64,000 nt of DNA, taken from Henricia sp. BOLD:AAB3569. Lineage: Eukaryota; Echinodermata; Asteroidea; Spinulosida; Echinasteridae. Position 1 is the stretch's first letter, and the number at the start of each line of letters is the position of its first letter. Shown piece by piece: positions 41,128-50,788 of the stretch. The stretch spans positions 930,001 to 994,000 of the forward strand of contig JBBELK010000064.1 in assembly GCA_037783545.1 (NCBI GenBank), in the 5' to 3' direction. A program made the position numbers and the translations under genes. Under the pieces are notes generated by a model that saw only the letters and a list, made by a program, of their open reading frames with translations, did no database searches and was not told the origin of the DNA.

Positions 41128-41541
41128 TTAGTTTTCAGAGTCATCAGTGTTTAACATTTCCTCCTCTGGGGCAACCATACGCTTTACTCGGTTGAGCAGT
41201 CTGACTACACTTGAAAAGTTGTAGCGGTTAGGGGGCTTGCCTTTGGTGGTGCGTCTGGAGCGTCTGACTCCGACAGCAGCTCCGTCATGCTCTGGGGGTC
41301 CCTTCTTAGAGGTACCTGGTCCAGGTTCGCTCTCCTTCGGTACGGTGTCGGTGGTTACCCAGCTAGAGGATTCTGCACAGCTTGTGGAGTCGGGGTCATC
41401 ACATGAACCTTTGGTAAGTCTCTCAGGGTTCTCCTTGGTGGGTTGGGCTAACACATCCCTCGGGGTCAAAACCGTAGCCGGGTTGTTTGACGGGGCTCTC
41501 ATGTTTACAGGAACTGGTAACAGGGAGCATCTTGCTGTCAT
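41128..41541 (-). CDS. Gypsy-2 pol C-terminal tail in a shifted frame
   Basis: This frame overlaps the end of pol (41423) and extends it with a hydrophilic tail ending VGVRRSRRTTKGKPPNRYNF and then an acidic stretch. RRS-R-x-KPP-RY motifs are common at the C-terminus of gypsy pol proteins, so the ancestral pol probably continued here and a frameshift near 41470-41540 now truncates it by about 100 residues. The first residues, up to about residue 20, are an out-of-frame reading of the third pol repeat. A programmed frameshift is possible but no slippery site was recognised. Confidence 0.55.
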   Translation of the reverse strand: MTARCSLLPVPVNMRAPSNNPATVLTPRDVLAQPTKENPERLTKGSCDDPDSTSCAESSSWVTTDTVPKESEPGPGTSKKGPPEHDGAAVGVRRSRRTTKGKPPNRYNFSSVVRLLNRVKRMVAPEEEMLNTDDSEN

Positions 41542-44500
41542 TTGACGGAGAACCAGATGGTGACGTAAGGGGATGCTGGGCGGGACCCTGGGAAGTCGCG
41601 TTGCTTACGTTGCCGGGTTGTTCGACGGGGCTTTCATGCTTACAGGAACTTGCGATAGGGTGCATCTGGCTGTCATTTGACGGAGAAACAGCTGGTGACG
41701 TAAGGGGATGCTGGGCGGGACCCTGGGATGTGGCGTTGCTTACGTTGCCGGGTTGTTCGGCGGGTCTTTCATGTTTACAGGAACCTGCGACAGGGGGCAT
41801 CTGGCTGTCATTTGATGGAGAAACAGCTGGTGACAGAAGGGGCTGCGGGGTGGGGCCCTGGGAAGTCGCGTTGCTTACTCTGGGAACCCAAGTAAGTGTT
41901 CTGCCCCACTCAGCGGGACTGCTAGTAGAGGAAGGAGAGGTCGCCTCATCGGAGGCCGAGGTAGTCATTTCGCTGGACGATTGTTCATCAGCCAACGTGT
42001 CTGTCTGTATCTCAGGAATGTCCCAGGGACAGTGCTTGATTTCGCATCGATGTAGGACCTTACGTTGACCACGGGAATTCTCAACAACATACACCGGTTG
42101 GCCCACATATGGTTGCTTTACCACCATGTATGGCTCTGGCTCCCAGTAATTTTGTATTTTTGATCGTCCTCGATGTGAACGGTCCCGTACTAAGACATAA
42201 TCTCCGGTGTTTATTGGTTTCTCAAACACATTCGCATCATGCAGGGCTCGTCTAGCCTCGGCTCCCTTGTCCTGGTTGGCAACTGCAAGCCGTCTGGCCG
42301 TTTCCAACCCCTCCTTGTGCTTTTTGACGTAGACATCGGGGTTCGCTCCACTAGTCTGGACATGATCAACATTAAGGAGCAGGTGCTGGGGCAGCCGTGC
42401 CGTTCTCCCGAACAGAAGAAAGAATGGTTCATAACCAGTTGTTGCATGTCTACTATTGTTGTATGCCATCACCAAGTAGGGGAGTTGTTCAGTCCACCTT
42501 GATTTCTTCTTGGGTGGTAGGGTCACTAAGAGACCATGGAGAGTGCGATTAAATCGCTCGCACATACCATTTCCCTGGGGACGGTAAGGTGTTGTGTGTG
42601 AGCGTCCAATCCCGTATACTTGACACAACTCAGATATTACTTGTGCCTCGAAGCAGCGTCCATTGTCCGAATGCAGACGCAGCGGTGCCCCAAAGGGAGT
42701 GATGACATATTTTATCAGTGCCTTAGCCACTGTGTGGGCTTTCTGGTCTTTGGTTGGTATCGCCCAGGCAAATCTGGTGAAGACGTCTGTAAACACGAGA
42801 ACGTTTTCGTATCCATCGGAGGATGGTTCTAAGACCGTGAAATCCATTGCGACGATTTCCAAGGGTGCAGTAGCCCTCAAGGTTTCCAACGGTGGACGGG
42901 TCTGCCGGACGGGTTTCTTCCCTACTGCACAACTTTCACATTGTCGGCACCAGGTACGAACCGAGGACTCCATTCGCAACCAGAAAAACAAAGGCTGAAT
43001 CAGGCGTAGCGTCTTCTTCAATCCAAAATGCCCATAGTCGTCGTGAAAAGACTTCATTACCGTTTCTGTGAGGGCCGCTGGGGTAACAAACCTCTCCACA
43101 TGTCCCCCCTCGGGACGTGCTCCCCGACGGAACAGAACACCCTGATTCAGATGCAGTTGATCCCAGTGCTTCAATAGCGATGTCACATCCCTCGGATCCA
43201 CCTCTCGCTCGGCACGGGAGGGTCTCGTCCCTCTCTCAACGTACAAAAGAATGCGTTGCAAAATGACGTCTTCCTCCTGGAGTTTCCTCAAGTCTTCTGG
43301 CGTGTAACCAGGGAGGCACAGACTTCCCCCATCATTGGTGATTCGTATTTGGTGTGATAGGGCTGGAGGCATTTCGCTACCTTCATCCAAAGGACCACCA
43401 GAGTAAGCTCGTATGGCACACGAGGATAGTGCCGTGACCTGGTCCGGGGGAACTTCTAAGGACCCGTGCTCCTTCAGCCGGGACAGGGCATCTGGGGCCT
43501 GATTCGTCTTGCCAGGTCTGTACTCCATATGGAAGTCGAATGATGCTAGTTGTTGAACCCATCGCAACTCGGCGCAGCTCAAGTTCGCTGAGTCGAGAAA
43601 CTTGAGGGGATGGTGGTCCGTGTAAATGGTACACTTATTACCCATGAGGTAGTCACGGAAGGCTTGACATACCGCCCAGCGAACCGCCAGCAGTTCCAGC
43701 TTGAAGGCTGAATAGTTCTTGTCATTCCTCTCGGCTGGTCTGAGTGATCTAGAAGCATAAGCAATTACCCTCCTGGAACCGTCATCCTGCTGCTGGGAGA
43801 GTATAGCACCCAGACCCTGCGAGCTCGCATCAGTTTCGACGATGAAGGGGCGGCTGAAATCTGCAAAGGTGAGCACTGGTGCTCGAAGGAGAACCGCCTT
43901 CAGAGAGCCGAAAGCCTCTCTTGCCTTGTCATCCAGCTCGAGCTTTTTTCTGCCGCCACAATTCCTTCCTTTGGTGTTCACCCCTCTCAGATGTACGAAT
44001 AGTGGTGCCGCTACGGTCGAGTAGTCACGGATAAACTTCCGGAAGAAGCCGGTGAATCCAAGGAACCCTCTGAGCTCTGTTATCGTCGTCGGTTCTGGCC
44101 AGTCACGGACGGAAGAGACCTTATCGGGATCAACCTTAATACCTTCCCCTGCCACAACAAGATGACCGAGATACTTGACTTCTTTCCTGAAGAAGTGGCA
44201 TTTCTCCGGCTTAGCTTTCAAACCATAGTGACGCAGTCTGGCAAAAACAGTCTCCAGATGTCCTAGATGTTCTTCAAAGGTCTTCGAGAACACGATCACG
44301 TCGTCAAGATATATAAGTACCGACTCTAGTGCATGGTCTCCCAAACACCTTTGCATGAGGCGCTGGAATGTCGCGGGGCTGTTACAAAGACCGAACGGCA
44401 TCCTCGTGTACTCGAAGAGGCCAAAGGGCGTTGTGAAAGCAGTCTTCTCAATATCCTTTTCCTCCATTGCCACCTGGTGGTAACCGGAAGCAAGATCGAG

Positions 44501-45856
44501 CACACTAAGGTATCCGGCTCCACCCAGTGTCTGTAACGTCTCATCTATCCTTGGCAGGGGGAAGGAGCTCTTCACCGTAAGCGCATTCAGTCGACGGTAA
44601 TCTACGCAGAGTCGTATTGATTGGTCCTTCTTACGTACGACAACGATCGGAGAAGCCCAGGGACTGGAACTCTCACGAACTACACCAACCTCCAATAGCT
44701 TCTGTATGTGAGCTCGCACTTCACGATATTGGGATGGGGGCAGCGATCGGTAGCGTTGCCGAATAGGCGGTGCATCCCCTGTCTCTATCCGATGTTTAAT
44801 GGCATCTGTGTACCCCAGGTCTCCTTCTTTCTTCGCGAATATGTCATCAAAGTCGTGTAGCAAGGACTGGAATTTGTCCCGTTGCTCCCTGGTTAGCTGC
44901 ACTTCTGCTTTGGTTTGCAGCGAAGATGTGGGCCTCTGCGCGCTTTCTCCACTGGTCAGAGTTGCACTGGGACTTGTTGGGTCTCTGGGCTTTTCTATAG
45001 TCTCGTTACTCGGGACATTCTCGACTACTTCGGCATGGTATAGGGTACCCAGACAACTGCGCTCCTGCAAGAGGACGTCATGGTCATTCTCATTCACTAC
45101 CACCACTGCCAATTTGCCAATCGACACAGTCATCAATCCTCTCACTGCCTGGACACCACGGGGGAGGTTGGTGCACTCTAGTGGTTCCAAAACAGCCTTG
45201 TAGTCTACATCTCCTGGTGCTCTTCGCGCTGAGGCTTCTGCGACAACTGCATGTCGTGCCGGGACTAACACAGGAGATCCTCTGTTTAAGTATGCCTTTC
45301 CAATGGCATCTTGTACCTCGTCAAATGTCTTTCGTTTCCCAACAGCTTTTAGCGTCTTCTCCCATACAGACTCGACCTGCCCAGCCTGAAGCTTGCGAAG
45401 GTATCCCTGGCCATGCTGGGTAGTTAGTTGTGACCAACAGTCTGATAGGATGTTCATTCCCACAATACCTGGAACCATTGAGGGGGCGACACTTGACGTT
45501 GCCTCTTGTATGACTAGGATAAGTCGGGACGGGATCATCACCCCCAGAAGATGTACATCTGTTTCGAAACACCCAACATAGGGAATGTTGGCACCACTCG
45601 CAGAGACTAATTTAAATCTCTCGGGAATACTCTCGAGTTTCACACCATCCAGCGCTAGGGTCCTGTCAAAATAATTCTTTGTGATGGTGGTCACCATGGA
45701 GCCAGTGTCTAGCAAGCAGGGGACAGTCTGGTTGCCAAAACTCACATTTACTGCATAACAATCAGAGGCGGCTCGGGCTTGGAAGTCACGTAAATCTCGA
45801 GGTGTTGAGCCGGTAGTTGCCTCTCCCACTGTTTGGCTCTCAACAGTAGGTGGCAT
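41423..45856 (-). CDS. Gypsy-2 pol: protease, RT, RNase H, integrase
   Basis: A 1477-residue open frame. Protease DTGSMVTTI lies at residue 50. RT has RLCVDYRRLNALTVK, FPLPRIDETLQTLGGAGYLS, the active box YLDD at 516-519 and KYLGHLV. RNase H has VETDASSQGLGAILS near 673 and TDHHPLKFLD. The integrase zinc domain HDDYGHFGLKK...CRQCESC is at about 934-974. Its DDE core reads MDFTVLEPS, HSDNGRCFEA and MCERFNRT near 1002, 1062 and 1097. The C-terminal region holds three 45-residue repeats. The ATG shares its A with the gag stop codon (TAATG). All catalytic motifs seen are intact, so the enzyme part could be functional even though the tail is frameshifted. Confidence 0.92.
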   Translation of the reverse strand: MPPTVESQTVGEATTGSTPRDLRDFQARAASDCYAVNVSFGNQTVPCLLDTGSMVTTITKNYFDRTLALDGVKLESIPERFKLVSASGANIPYVGCFETDVHLLGVMIPSRLILVIQEATSSVAPSMVPGIVGMNILSDCWSQLTTQHGQGYLRKLQAGQVESVWEKTLKAVGKRKTFDEVQDAIGKAYLNRGSPVLVPARHAVVAEASARRAPGDVDYKAVLEPLECTNLPRGVQAVRGLMTVSIGKLAVVVVNENDHDVLLQERSCLGTLYHAEVVENVPSNETIEKPRDPTSPSATLTSGESAQRPTSSLQTKAEVQLTREQRDKFQSLLHDFDDIFAKKEGDLGYTDAIKHRIETGDAPPIRQRYRSLPPSQYREVRAHIQKLLEVGVVRESSSPWASPIVVVRKKDQSIRLCVDYRRLNALTVKSSFPLPRIDETLQTLGGAGYLSVLDLASGYHQVAMEEKDIEKTAFTTPFGLFEYTRMPFGLCNSPATFQRLMQRCLGDHALESVLIYLDDVIVFSKTFEEHLGHLETVFARLRHYGLKAKPEKCHFFRKEVKYLGHLVVAGEGIKVDPDKVSSVRDWPEPTTITELRGFLGFTGFFRKFIRDYSTVAAPLFVHLRGVNTKGRNCGGRKKLELDDKAREAFGSLKAVLLRAPVLTFADFSRPFIVETDASSQGLGAILSQQQDDGSRRVIAYASRSLRPAERNDKNYSAFKLELLAVRWAVCQAFRDYLMGNKCTIYTDHHPLKFLDSANLSCAELRWVQQLASFDFHMEYRPGKTNQAPDALSRLKEHGSLEVPPDQVTALSSCAIRAYSGGPLDEGSEMPPALSHQIRITNDGGSLCLPGYTPEDLRKLQEEDVILQRILLYVERGTRPSRAEREVDPRDVTSLLKHWDQLHLNQGVLFRRGARPEGGHVERFVTPAALTETVMKSFHDDYGHFGLKKTLRLIQPLFFWLRMESSVRTWCRQCESCAVGKKPVRQTRPPLETLRATAPLEIVAMDFTVLEPSSDGYENVLVFTDVFTRFAWAIPTKDQKAHTVAKALIKYVITPFGAPLRLHSDNGRCFEAQVISELCQVYGIGRSHTTPYRPQGNGMCERFNRTLHGLLVTLPPKKKSRWTEQLPYLVMAYNNSRHATTGYEPFFLLFGRTARLPQHLLLNVDHVQTSGANPDVYVKKHKEGLETARRLAVANQDKGAEARRALHDANVFEKPINTGDYVLVRDRSHRGRSKIQNYWEPEPYMVVKQPYVGQPVYVVENSRGQRKVLHRCEIKHCPWDIPEIQTDTLADEQSSSEMTTSASDEATSPSSTSSPAEWGRTLTWVPRVSNATSQGPTPQPLLSPAVSPSNDSQMPPVAGSCKHERPAEQPGNVSNATSQGPAQHPLTSPAVSPSNDSQMHPIASSCKHESPVEQPGNVSNATSQGPAQHPLTSPSGSPSNDSKMLPVTSSCKHESPVKQPGYGFDPEGCVSPTHQGEP
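41480..41885 (-). repeat. 135-bp coding tandem repeats at the end of Gypsy-2 pol
   Basis: Three copies at a 135-bp step (GCGTTGCTTAC at about 41597, 41732 and 41867 on the plus strand). Product units read VSNATSQGP, then SPSNDSQM, then SCKHESPVEQPG. The third copy carries the pol frameshift. Confidence 0.88.
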
Positions 45857-45858
45857 TA
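45854..45858 (-). promoter_or_regulatory. TAATG gag stop / pol start overlap
   Basis: The minus strand reads ACTAATGCCACC: TAA at 45858-45856 closes gag and ATG at 45856-45854 opens pol. This overlap is the kind used for coupled termination-reinitiation in some retroelements. Confidence 0.85.
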
Positions 45859-47133
45859 GTTTAACGGAGTGCTCTCAGCTCCAGCTGGTGAAGGAGATAG
45901 CGTGTTCTGGAACTGTCTTCTTGGGCCACGACAGCTTCGGGCAAAATGCCCTGGTTGTCCACATCTAAAGCACCGTAGGGGGGATGGGACTGGTGCATTA
46001 CCCTGATAATCCATTACTCCTGGCCTCGGAATAGTTGGGTAGTCTGGCTGTGATCTCCATAGTTGGGTAGTCTCATTCCCAATGTGCGTCAAATAACCCG
46101 GAGGGCCACTCGGCCGGGGTGGTCTGACGGTAGGAGGGATTCTATCTGCCAGGGCCTTAACTGACTCGACGATATTCTGCATTTGTTTCTCAAGACGCTC
46201 CATGGAATTGGGCTGTGCTCCGCTCATCTCAATGGCTGCAGAGGTGCCACGCACATCGGTTGATTGGGTTCTAGCCTGTTCTCGCTCGTCCCGCTTTATG
46301 GCCCAGTCCTTGACTTCCCTGAAGGAGATTGATTGATCTCTGTCAATAAGGTCCCGGCAGGAATGTCTTAAACCTTCTTGCTCGATGCCATCAACGAATT
46401 GCTCCCGAATGATAGTGTCGGGATTTTTATACAACCCAGGATCTCGTTTCAGTAATCGGTGGAACAGCCTCTGTAACTCCACGCTGAACTGACGAATGGT
46501 TTCGCTGCGTTGTTGTCTTCGCTCCAAACATCTGCGCTGTAGCTCGCCACTGGTTAGGGCTTCTCCATATGAGGACGTAAGAAATCCTAGTGCATCATCC
46601 ACATTCTTACCTGTAGACAAGAGCGACTTGACTTCAATCTTGGGGCTACCTTTAAGGGCATCCAGCAAAAACTGTCCTCGTTGATCTTCAGGAATGTGGT
46701 ACCTTTCGTATGCGTGGCGTATTGCTGTCACGAACTCGTCCACTGGCACTGACTTTCCATCATCTCGTCCCTCAAATGTTGGCAGTTTGCGCTCCGGAGC
46801 CATGACTACTTGGGCTGGTCTGGATGCAAGGGCTTGCAAGATTTCCTCTGATTTGGACTGGGGGTTAGCCGGTTCTGTTGTGGTACTATTTCGGATAAGC
46901 GGCGCGAAATCTCCATCTCCCCATCCTCCCTCTGGAGGAAGAATAGCCTCTCCGACAATGGGAAGGATCAACTCGTCATCGTCCAGTCTGTGGACCAAAC
47001 CGGTTGCGTTTCCGTAGCACCCCTTTAAGCTTTTCAAGGGTAAACGGCCATCGACCAATGAGAACTTCCGAAATGTCTCTTTATCTGGTGAGTGTACACG
47101 TACGTAGGTCGCCATCTCGACTCGGTAGAACAA
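45856..47133 (-). CDS. Gypsy-2 gag
   Basis: A 425-residue frame; the likelier start is the second Met (MATYVRVHSPD, residue 7). The middle (about residues 115-290) is a helical capsid-like region with PTFEGRDDGKSVPVDEFVTA, RHAYERYHIPEDQRGQFLLD and LQRLFHRLLKRDPGLY. One CCHC knuckle, CFRCGQPGHFARSC, lies near residue 395, just before the C-terminus. The stop codon is TAA and its last A starts the pol ATG, so pol is in another frame and reached by stop/start overlap rather than by read-through. The protein packages the element RNA into particles. Confidence 0.9.
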   Translation of the reverse strand: MFYRVEMATYVRVHSPDKETFRKFSLVDGRLPLKSLKGCYGNATGLVHRLDDDELILPIVGEAILPPEGGWGDGDFAPLIRNSTTTEPANPQSKSEEILQALASRPAQVVMAPERKLPTFEGRDDGKSVPVDEFVTAIRHAYERYHIPEDQRGQFLLDALKGSPKIEVKSLLSTGKNVDDALGFLTSSYGEALTSGELQRRCLERRQQRSETIRQFSVELQRLFHRLLKRDPGLYKNPDTIIREQFVDGIEQEGLRHSCRDLIDRDQSISFREVKDWAIKRDEREQARTQSTDVRGTSAAIEMSGAQPNSMERLEKQMQNIVESVKALADRIPPTVRPPRPSGPPGYLTHIGNETTQLWRSQPDYPTIPRPGVMDYQGNAPVPSPLRCFRCGQPGHFARSCRGPRRQFQNTLSPSPAGAESTPLN

Positions 47134-47176
47134 GACGGACTTTCAATCTCCCGCTGTTGGTTGGCTGTTTCAAGTA

Positions 47177-47195
47177 GAAATCCCACTTCTGACAC
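47177..47195 (-). promoter_or_regulatory. Gypsy-2 primer-binding site, tRNA-Leu type
   Basis: Directly after the 5' LTR the minus strand reads AAGTGTCAGAAGTGGGATTT. TGTCAGAAGTGGGATT is complementary to the acceptor stem and T-arm of tRNA-Leu. The TGG that would pair with the CCA end is replaced by AAG. Confidence 0.7.
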
Positions 47196-47196
47196 T

Positions 47197-48347
47197 TGTG
47201 AGGGGGGGCGGTGTTACATGTAACTGGGGGCTGTGTGTTAACAACTGACTCGAATAAACACACAGCAGACACCAGGGTTCAGTTTTCTACTCAGCCTGAA
47301 AGTTTGATGATAAGCGCACAGACCAACAGCAGGGACGACGGCGACATGAGAAGTCCCAGATTTAAAGAAAAACAAATAAAGTCTCTCAATTACAGGTGTT
47401 ACAAATAGTAAGTACAATTACAAAATATTTACGGGTGCACACAATATGATGAAAATGCAATGGAACTACATATATGCATGCGTGCTTATGGCCGTTACGT
47501 AATTCAGGAACTGCAAGGAGATTAATTACTTTTGTCAGTCTTCCTATTGAATTAATTTAATTAATTAAACCGGTGGACTTACCGACAGCAATAACAACGA
47601 GTTTACCCTAATTGTCATTTTATAGTCTAAATTTAGCATGTACATTGAAATAAAGACGGCGAGTAAATATTTCACATGTAGCCATCATTAGATTTCTTTC
47701 CAGCCAACATGTGTATACTAGAAATACAATCTGATTAATTCAAGTCCGGTTAATATGTTCTCACTTTTATCCAATACATGTAATTCGGACCATGCACTTA
47801 AAACATACACTTAGGAATTCTCACAATTGTGTTTGCCATGTTTACGTATGATGCATATTTAATTATATCATTCAGCAGGTGGGGCTTTGGTAACCCAAAA
47901 CAGAACATGGGATCAATTACTAATGATTTCAGACGAAAACCTTCCTACTGCAATAACACCTACACGAGAATCACGATATAGCTCCCTATCTCGGCCGAAA
48001 ACGTAAGCCGTGGACTAACTTAGACGTGCCGCAGAGGGCCTCCACGGCACTATCGATCAGAAAATCACGTTGCCAAAATATCACATTTTAGCCGTAATGA
48101 CATTAATTCTATACACTCAAACGTGGCCCACATGTGCTATATCTTTCCTCAAACCTGATAATACAAACCAGAACAAGGCAATGATTCTAAATAAAGAGAA
48201 TTTTACCTGAAAGTTTGATGATAAGCGCACAGACCAACAGCAGGGACGACGGCGACATGAGAAGTGCCGAAGCCACCGCTGGAGGGCGCTGTGGCTGCTT
48301 AACGGTCAAACTTACAGAAATCTGTGGCGTGTTCGATGATCCTCACA
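47197..48347 (-). repeat. Gypsy-2 5' LTR
   Basis: 1151 bp, nearly identical to the 3' LTR apart from the 11-bp indel. It reads into gag on the minus strand. Confidence 0.92.
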
Positions 48348-48769
48348 ATCGTTTAATTGATTGTTCAAATGGGTTTCGTGAAGTGAACCTATGTAGCCTC
48401 GAGCTACATACAGATGCATTGATACTACGTGCCCCGGCCAGTACAGTGAACTGCTGTTCTCTCACTTCGCTGTATTGGTTTGACCATTTGGGGTGATCAA
48501 GCAAGTGTTGTCCTATAGCAGATGTGCATTCGGGCTGTGTGGCAGCTTTGCCAGCATCCATGCAGACGAGCGACGGCTGTTTGCGGGAAGCAGACAGGTT
48601 GCATGCTGCAGATGGATGATGGAACGTGCTGTTTTATGCGATCAGCCGGTCGTCGAGACGTACGACCTACGTACCGAGTTTCACATCGCCACCGAAATTC
48701 ATAGTACGTCTTACGGACTGCCGGAAGTAACTAACGCACAGTAAATACTACGCGTGGCTAAACGGTGTA
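48348..48769 (-). other. Intron 1 sequence, no gene
   Basis: About 420 bp of non-coding intron between Gypsy-2 and a MITE; nothing recognised. Confidence 0.5.
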
Positions 48770-48774
48770 TAATA

Positions 48775-48972
48775 GGGAGGTTTAGATGCACGTAAAACGC
48801 GAAAGTGAACGCGAAATGCTTGAGCACTTGGTCGTTAAATTGAGGAAATCTTAGAACAGACGGAATCAGAAATCCACAAAGTGACTTTCTTGGCAAGATA
48901 ACTCTTTTGCCGTGACCAAAATTCAAGCCATTTCGCGTTCACGTTCGCGTTTTACGTGTATCTAAACCTCCC
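48775..48972. mobile_element. MITE with GGGAGGTTT ends
   Basis: A 198-bp element with inverted ends of about 45-50 bp (GGGAGGTTTAGATGCACGTA and its complement). It is flanked on both sides by TAATA (48770-48774 and 48973-48977). No coding capacity. A target of TAA/TTA type would fit PIF/Harbinger. Confidence 0.85.
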
Positions 48973-49076
48973 TAATAGTGGGCGCGCGTCACGGCTTTTA
49001 TCACTTGTTGTTCGAAAGGGATATTTTACATACACGGGACATTTATTCTGTCCGTCAGGTCGCAGTTTAGGGGGGA

Positions 49077-49077
<1 letters not shown>

Positions 49078-49121
<44 letters not shown>
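49078..49121 (+). repeat. Homopolymer of 44 G
   Basis: An unbroken G run, following a shorter G6 run. Length in the source genome is uncertain because such runs assemble poorly. Confidence 0.8.
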
Positions 49122-49137
49122 CTGGGACGTACCCCCA

Positions 49138-49418
49138 ACAAATTTCCAGTGTCCCCCCCCCCCCCCCATGTGCACCCTAAACCCTAGGATGAGTAGTAAA
49201 ATATCTTACAATTTTGCATTTGAATTTCCCCCTTTTGGGGAACCGAAAACAAAATGTGGCCATATAGGCCGAGCTGTACAAATTTCCAGTGTCCCCCCCC
49301 CCCCCCATGTGCACCCTAAACCCTAGGATGAGTAGTAAAATATCTTACAATTTTGCATTTGAATTTCCCCCTTTTGGGGAACCGAAAACAAAATGTGGCC
49401 ATATAGGCCGAGCTGTAC
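49138..49418 (+). repeat. 140-bp tandem duplication
   Basis: The block ACAAATTTCCAGTGTCCCCC ... GGCCGAGCTGT occurs twice at a 140-bp step (49138 and 49278). Copies differ mainly in the length of the C run. Confidence 0.9.
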
Positions 49419-49996
49419 AAGTTTAATAATTCATAGATTACTAAACAAGTGAACGACAAAATGTGGGAAAATAAAGTAAAACTTCTATTCAAAAATAAAG
49501 TAACACTTCTATTCACCTACATGTATAAAATGCTGGGGTTAGTTACAACATGTTCCAACTAACATCCTCTTTCGTTCAACTAATAAACCCGCTGGCCCAT
49601 TTGACATTTGCAATCTTACTACGCAAAACAGAGACTGCAATTTGACATTTCTTAAACTTCATTTTGTAGCTTAGTACTAGACCCTAAAATACTCAAAACC
49701 TAGTCAAGTGAATCTATGAACATCGTCACAATACAACATTTCTGAATGGTTTTCTCATTTCAAAAGGGTTGTAGCACATGTGCTGTGGGAAGATGCAGAC
49801 GGCTCTTGGTAATAGCAACACATTTCATAAAAATAACTACCGGTACAGCCTTGGAAGAAAATATCAATGTTTCAACATACGCTCCCCTGTGGCACGTTTT
49901 GAAACTAAACTTGGCAACAAGTTATATCGGTAAGTCGACTTATTGCAAACAGGAAGTCGACATGTTAAGATAAATTATCTCACCAAGTTGACATCA
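49419..49996 (-). other. Intron 1 sequence, no gene
   Basis: Non-coding. AAGTCGACTT and CTTGGCAAC words recur near 49910-49995 and again at 50255-50290, on both sides of the following MITE. Confidence 0.5.
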
Positions 49997-50236
49997 GGGG
50001 CCAATTTCATGGCGTTGCTTAGCACAAAAATTTGCTTAGCACAGGATTTGTTTGCTTTATTTTGCAAAAATGGATTGCCAGCCAAAGTCGTAAGTGATGT
50101 GTTTTGAAAGGTATTCTCCTACTCTTTCGAAGAACACAAGTTGGTGTATAATTTTGGCTTGTAATCCATCTTATAAAGCAAATAAATCCTGTGCTAAGCA
50201 AATTTTTGTGCTAAGCAACGCCATGAAATTGGCCCC
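49997..50236. mobile_element. MITE with GGGGCCAATTTCATGGC ends
   Basis: A 240-bp foldback element with terminal inverted repeats of about 52 bp, nearly perfect (GGGGCCAATTTCATGGCGTT at the left, its complement at the right). Each end contains a double GCTTAGCACA motif. No coding capacity; the target duplication is unclear. A diverged relative of the end (GGCCAATTTCATAAAGCTG) lies at 57780. Confidence 0.9.
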
Positions 50237-50788
50237 AGATGAGAGATGTCTACTTGGCAACATAAATTATCTTGCCAAGTCGACTTACTTAATAAAAAAA
50301 GTTACCGATGTATTGCCCGGTGCATAAACCTTCATGAGAATCAGAGAATCTTGTTTTTAAAATCGGCAACACAATTAATTTTGCTGATAAACTCTGCAAC
50401 TAATGCAACTACATGTACGTGCTACGCCAAATTTGAAATTTTGAAAGGGATGATGACGTCAAACATGCAACGATTGCATGGATGACGTCAAAATTGGTGC
50501 CGTGTTTCCCGAATCCCAAACGCCGTGAAGTATGTAAAAATATGCTGTGACCTAACTCACGCCCTCTCAAGTCTCAGCACCGACCGTACCTGTAAAAGAA
50601 TGGCGACTTACATGAAGCGTATACCTTTAGTTTTATAATAACCAGCGTTAATACTTGAGAATTTGAGAATTTAATATTTGAGAATTTTTAAAGTATTGTA
50701 TTTCTGGCATAATGTTTGGACTAGTGATCTGTTCAACTGTTCGATCAAAGTGTACTTGACCTCAATGTGCATACATTATCATAATTAC
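50237..50788 (-). other. Intron 1, proximal end, no gene
   Basis: About 550 bp of non-coding DNA, with a GATGACGTCA pair near 50452 and 50480, up to the exon 1 donor GTAATT at 50788. Confidence 0.5.

Larger units (their letters stand above)
39536..48347 (-). mobile_element. Gypsy-2: Ty3/gypsy LTR retrotransposon
   Basis: LTRs of 1162 bp (39536-40697) and 1151 bp (47197-48347) both start TGTGAGG and end CCTCACA. Between them on the minus strand lie a tRNA-Leu-type primer site, gag (47133-45856), pol (45856-41423) and a purine-rich tract. The LTRs differ by an 11-bp indel near 39719 (AATACGTGTTA present in the left copy only), so it is older than Gypsy-1. Outer flanks CATAG and ATCGT do not form a target duplication. 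It lies in intron 1 of the methyltransferase gene, same orientation. Confidence 0.93.
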
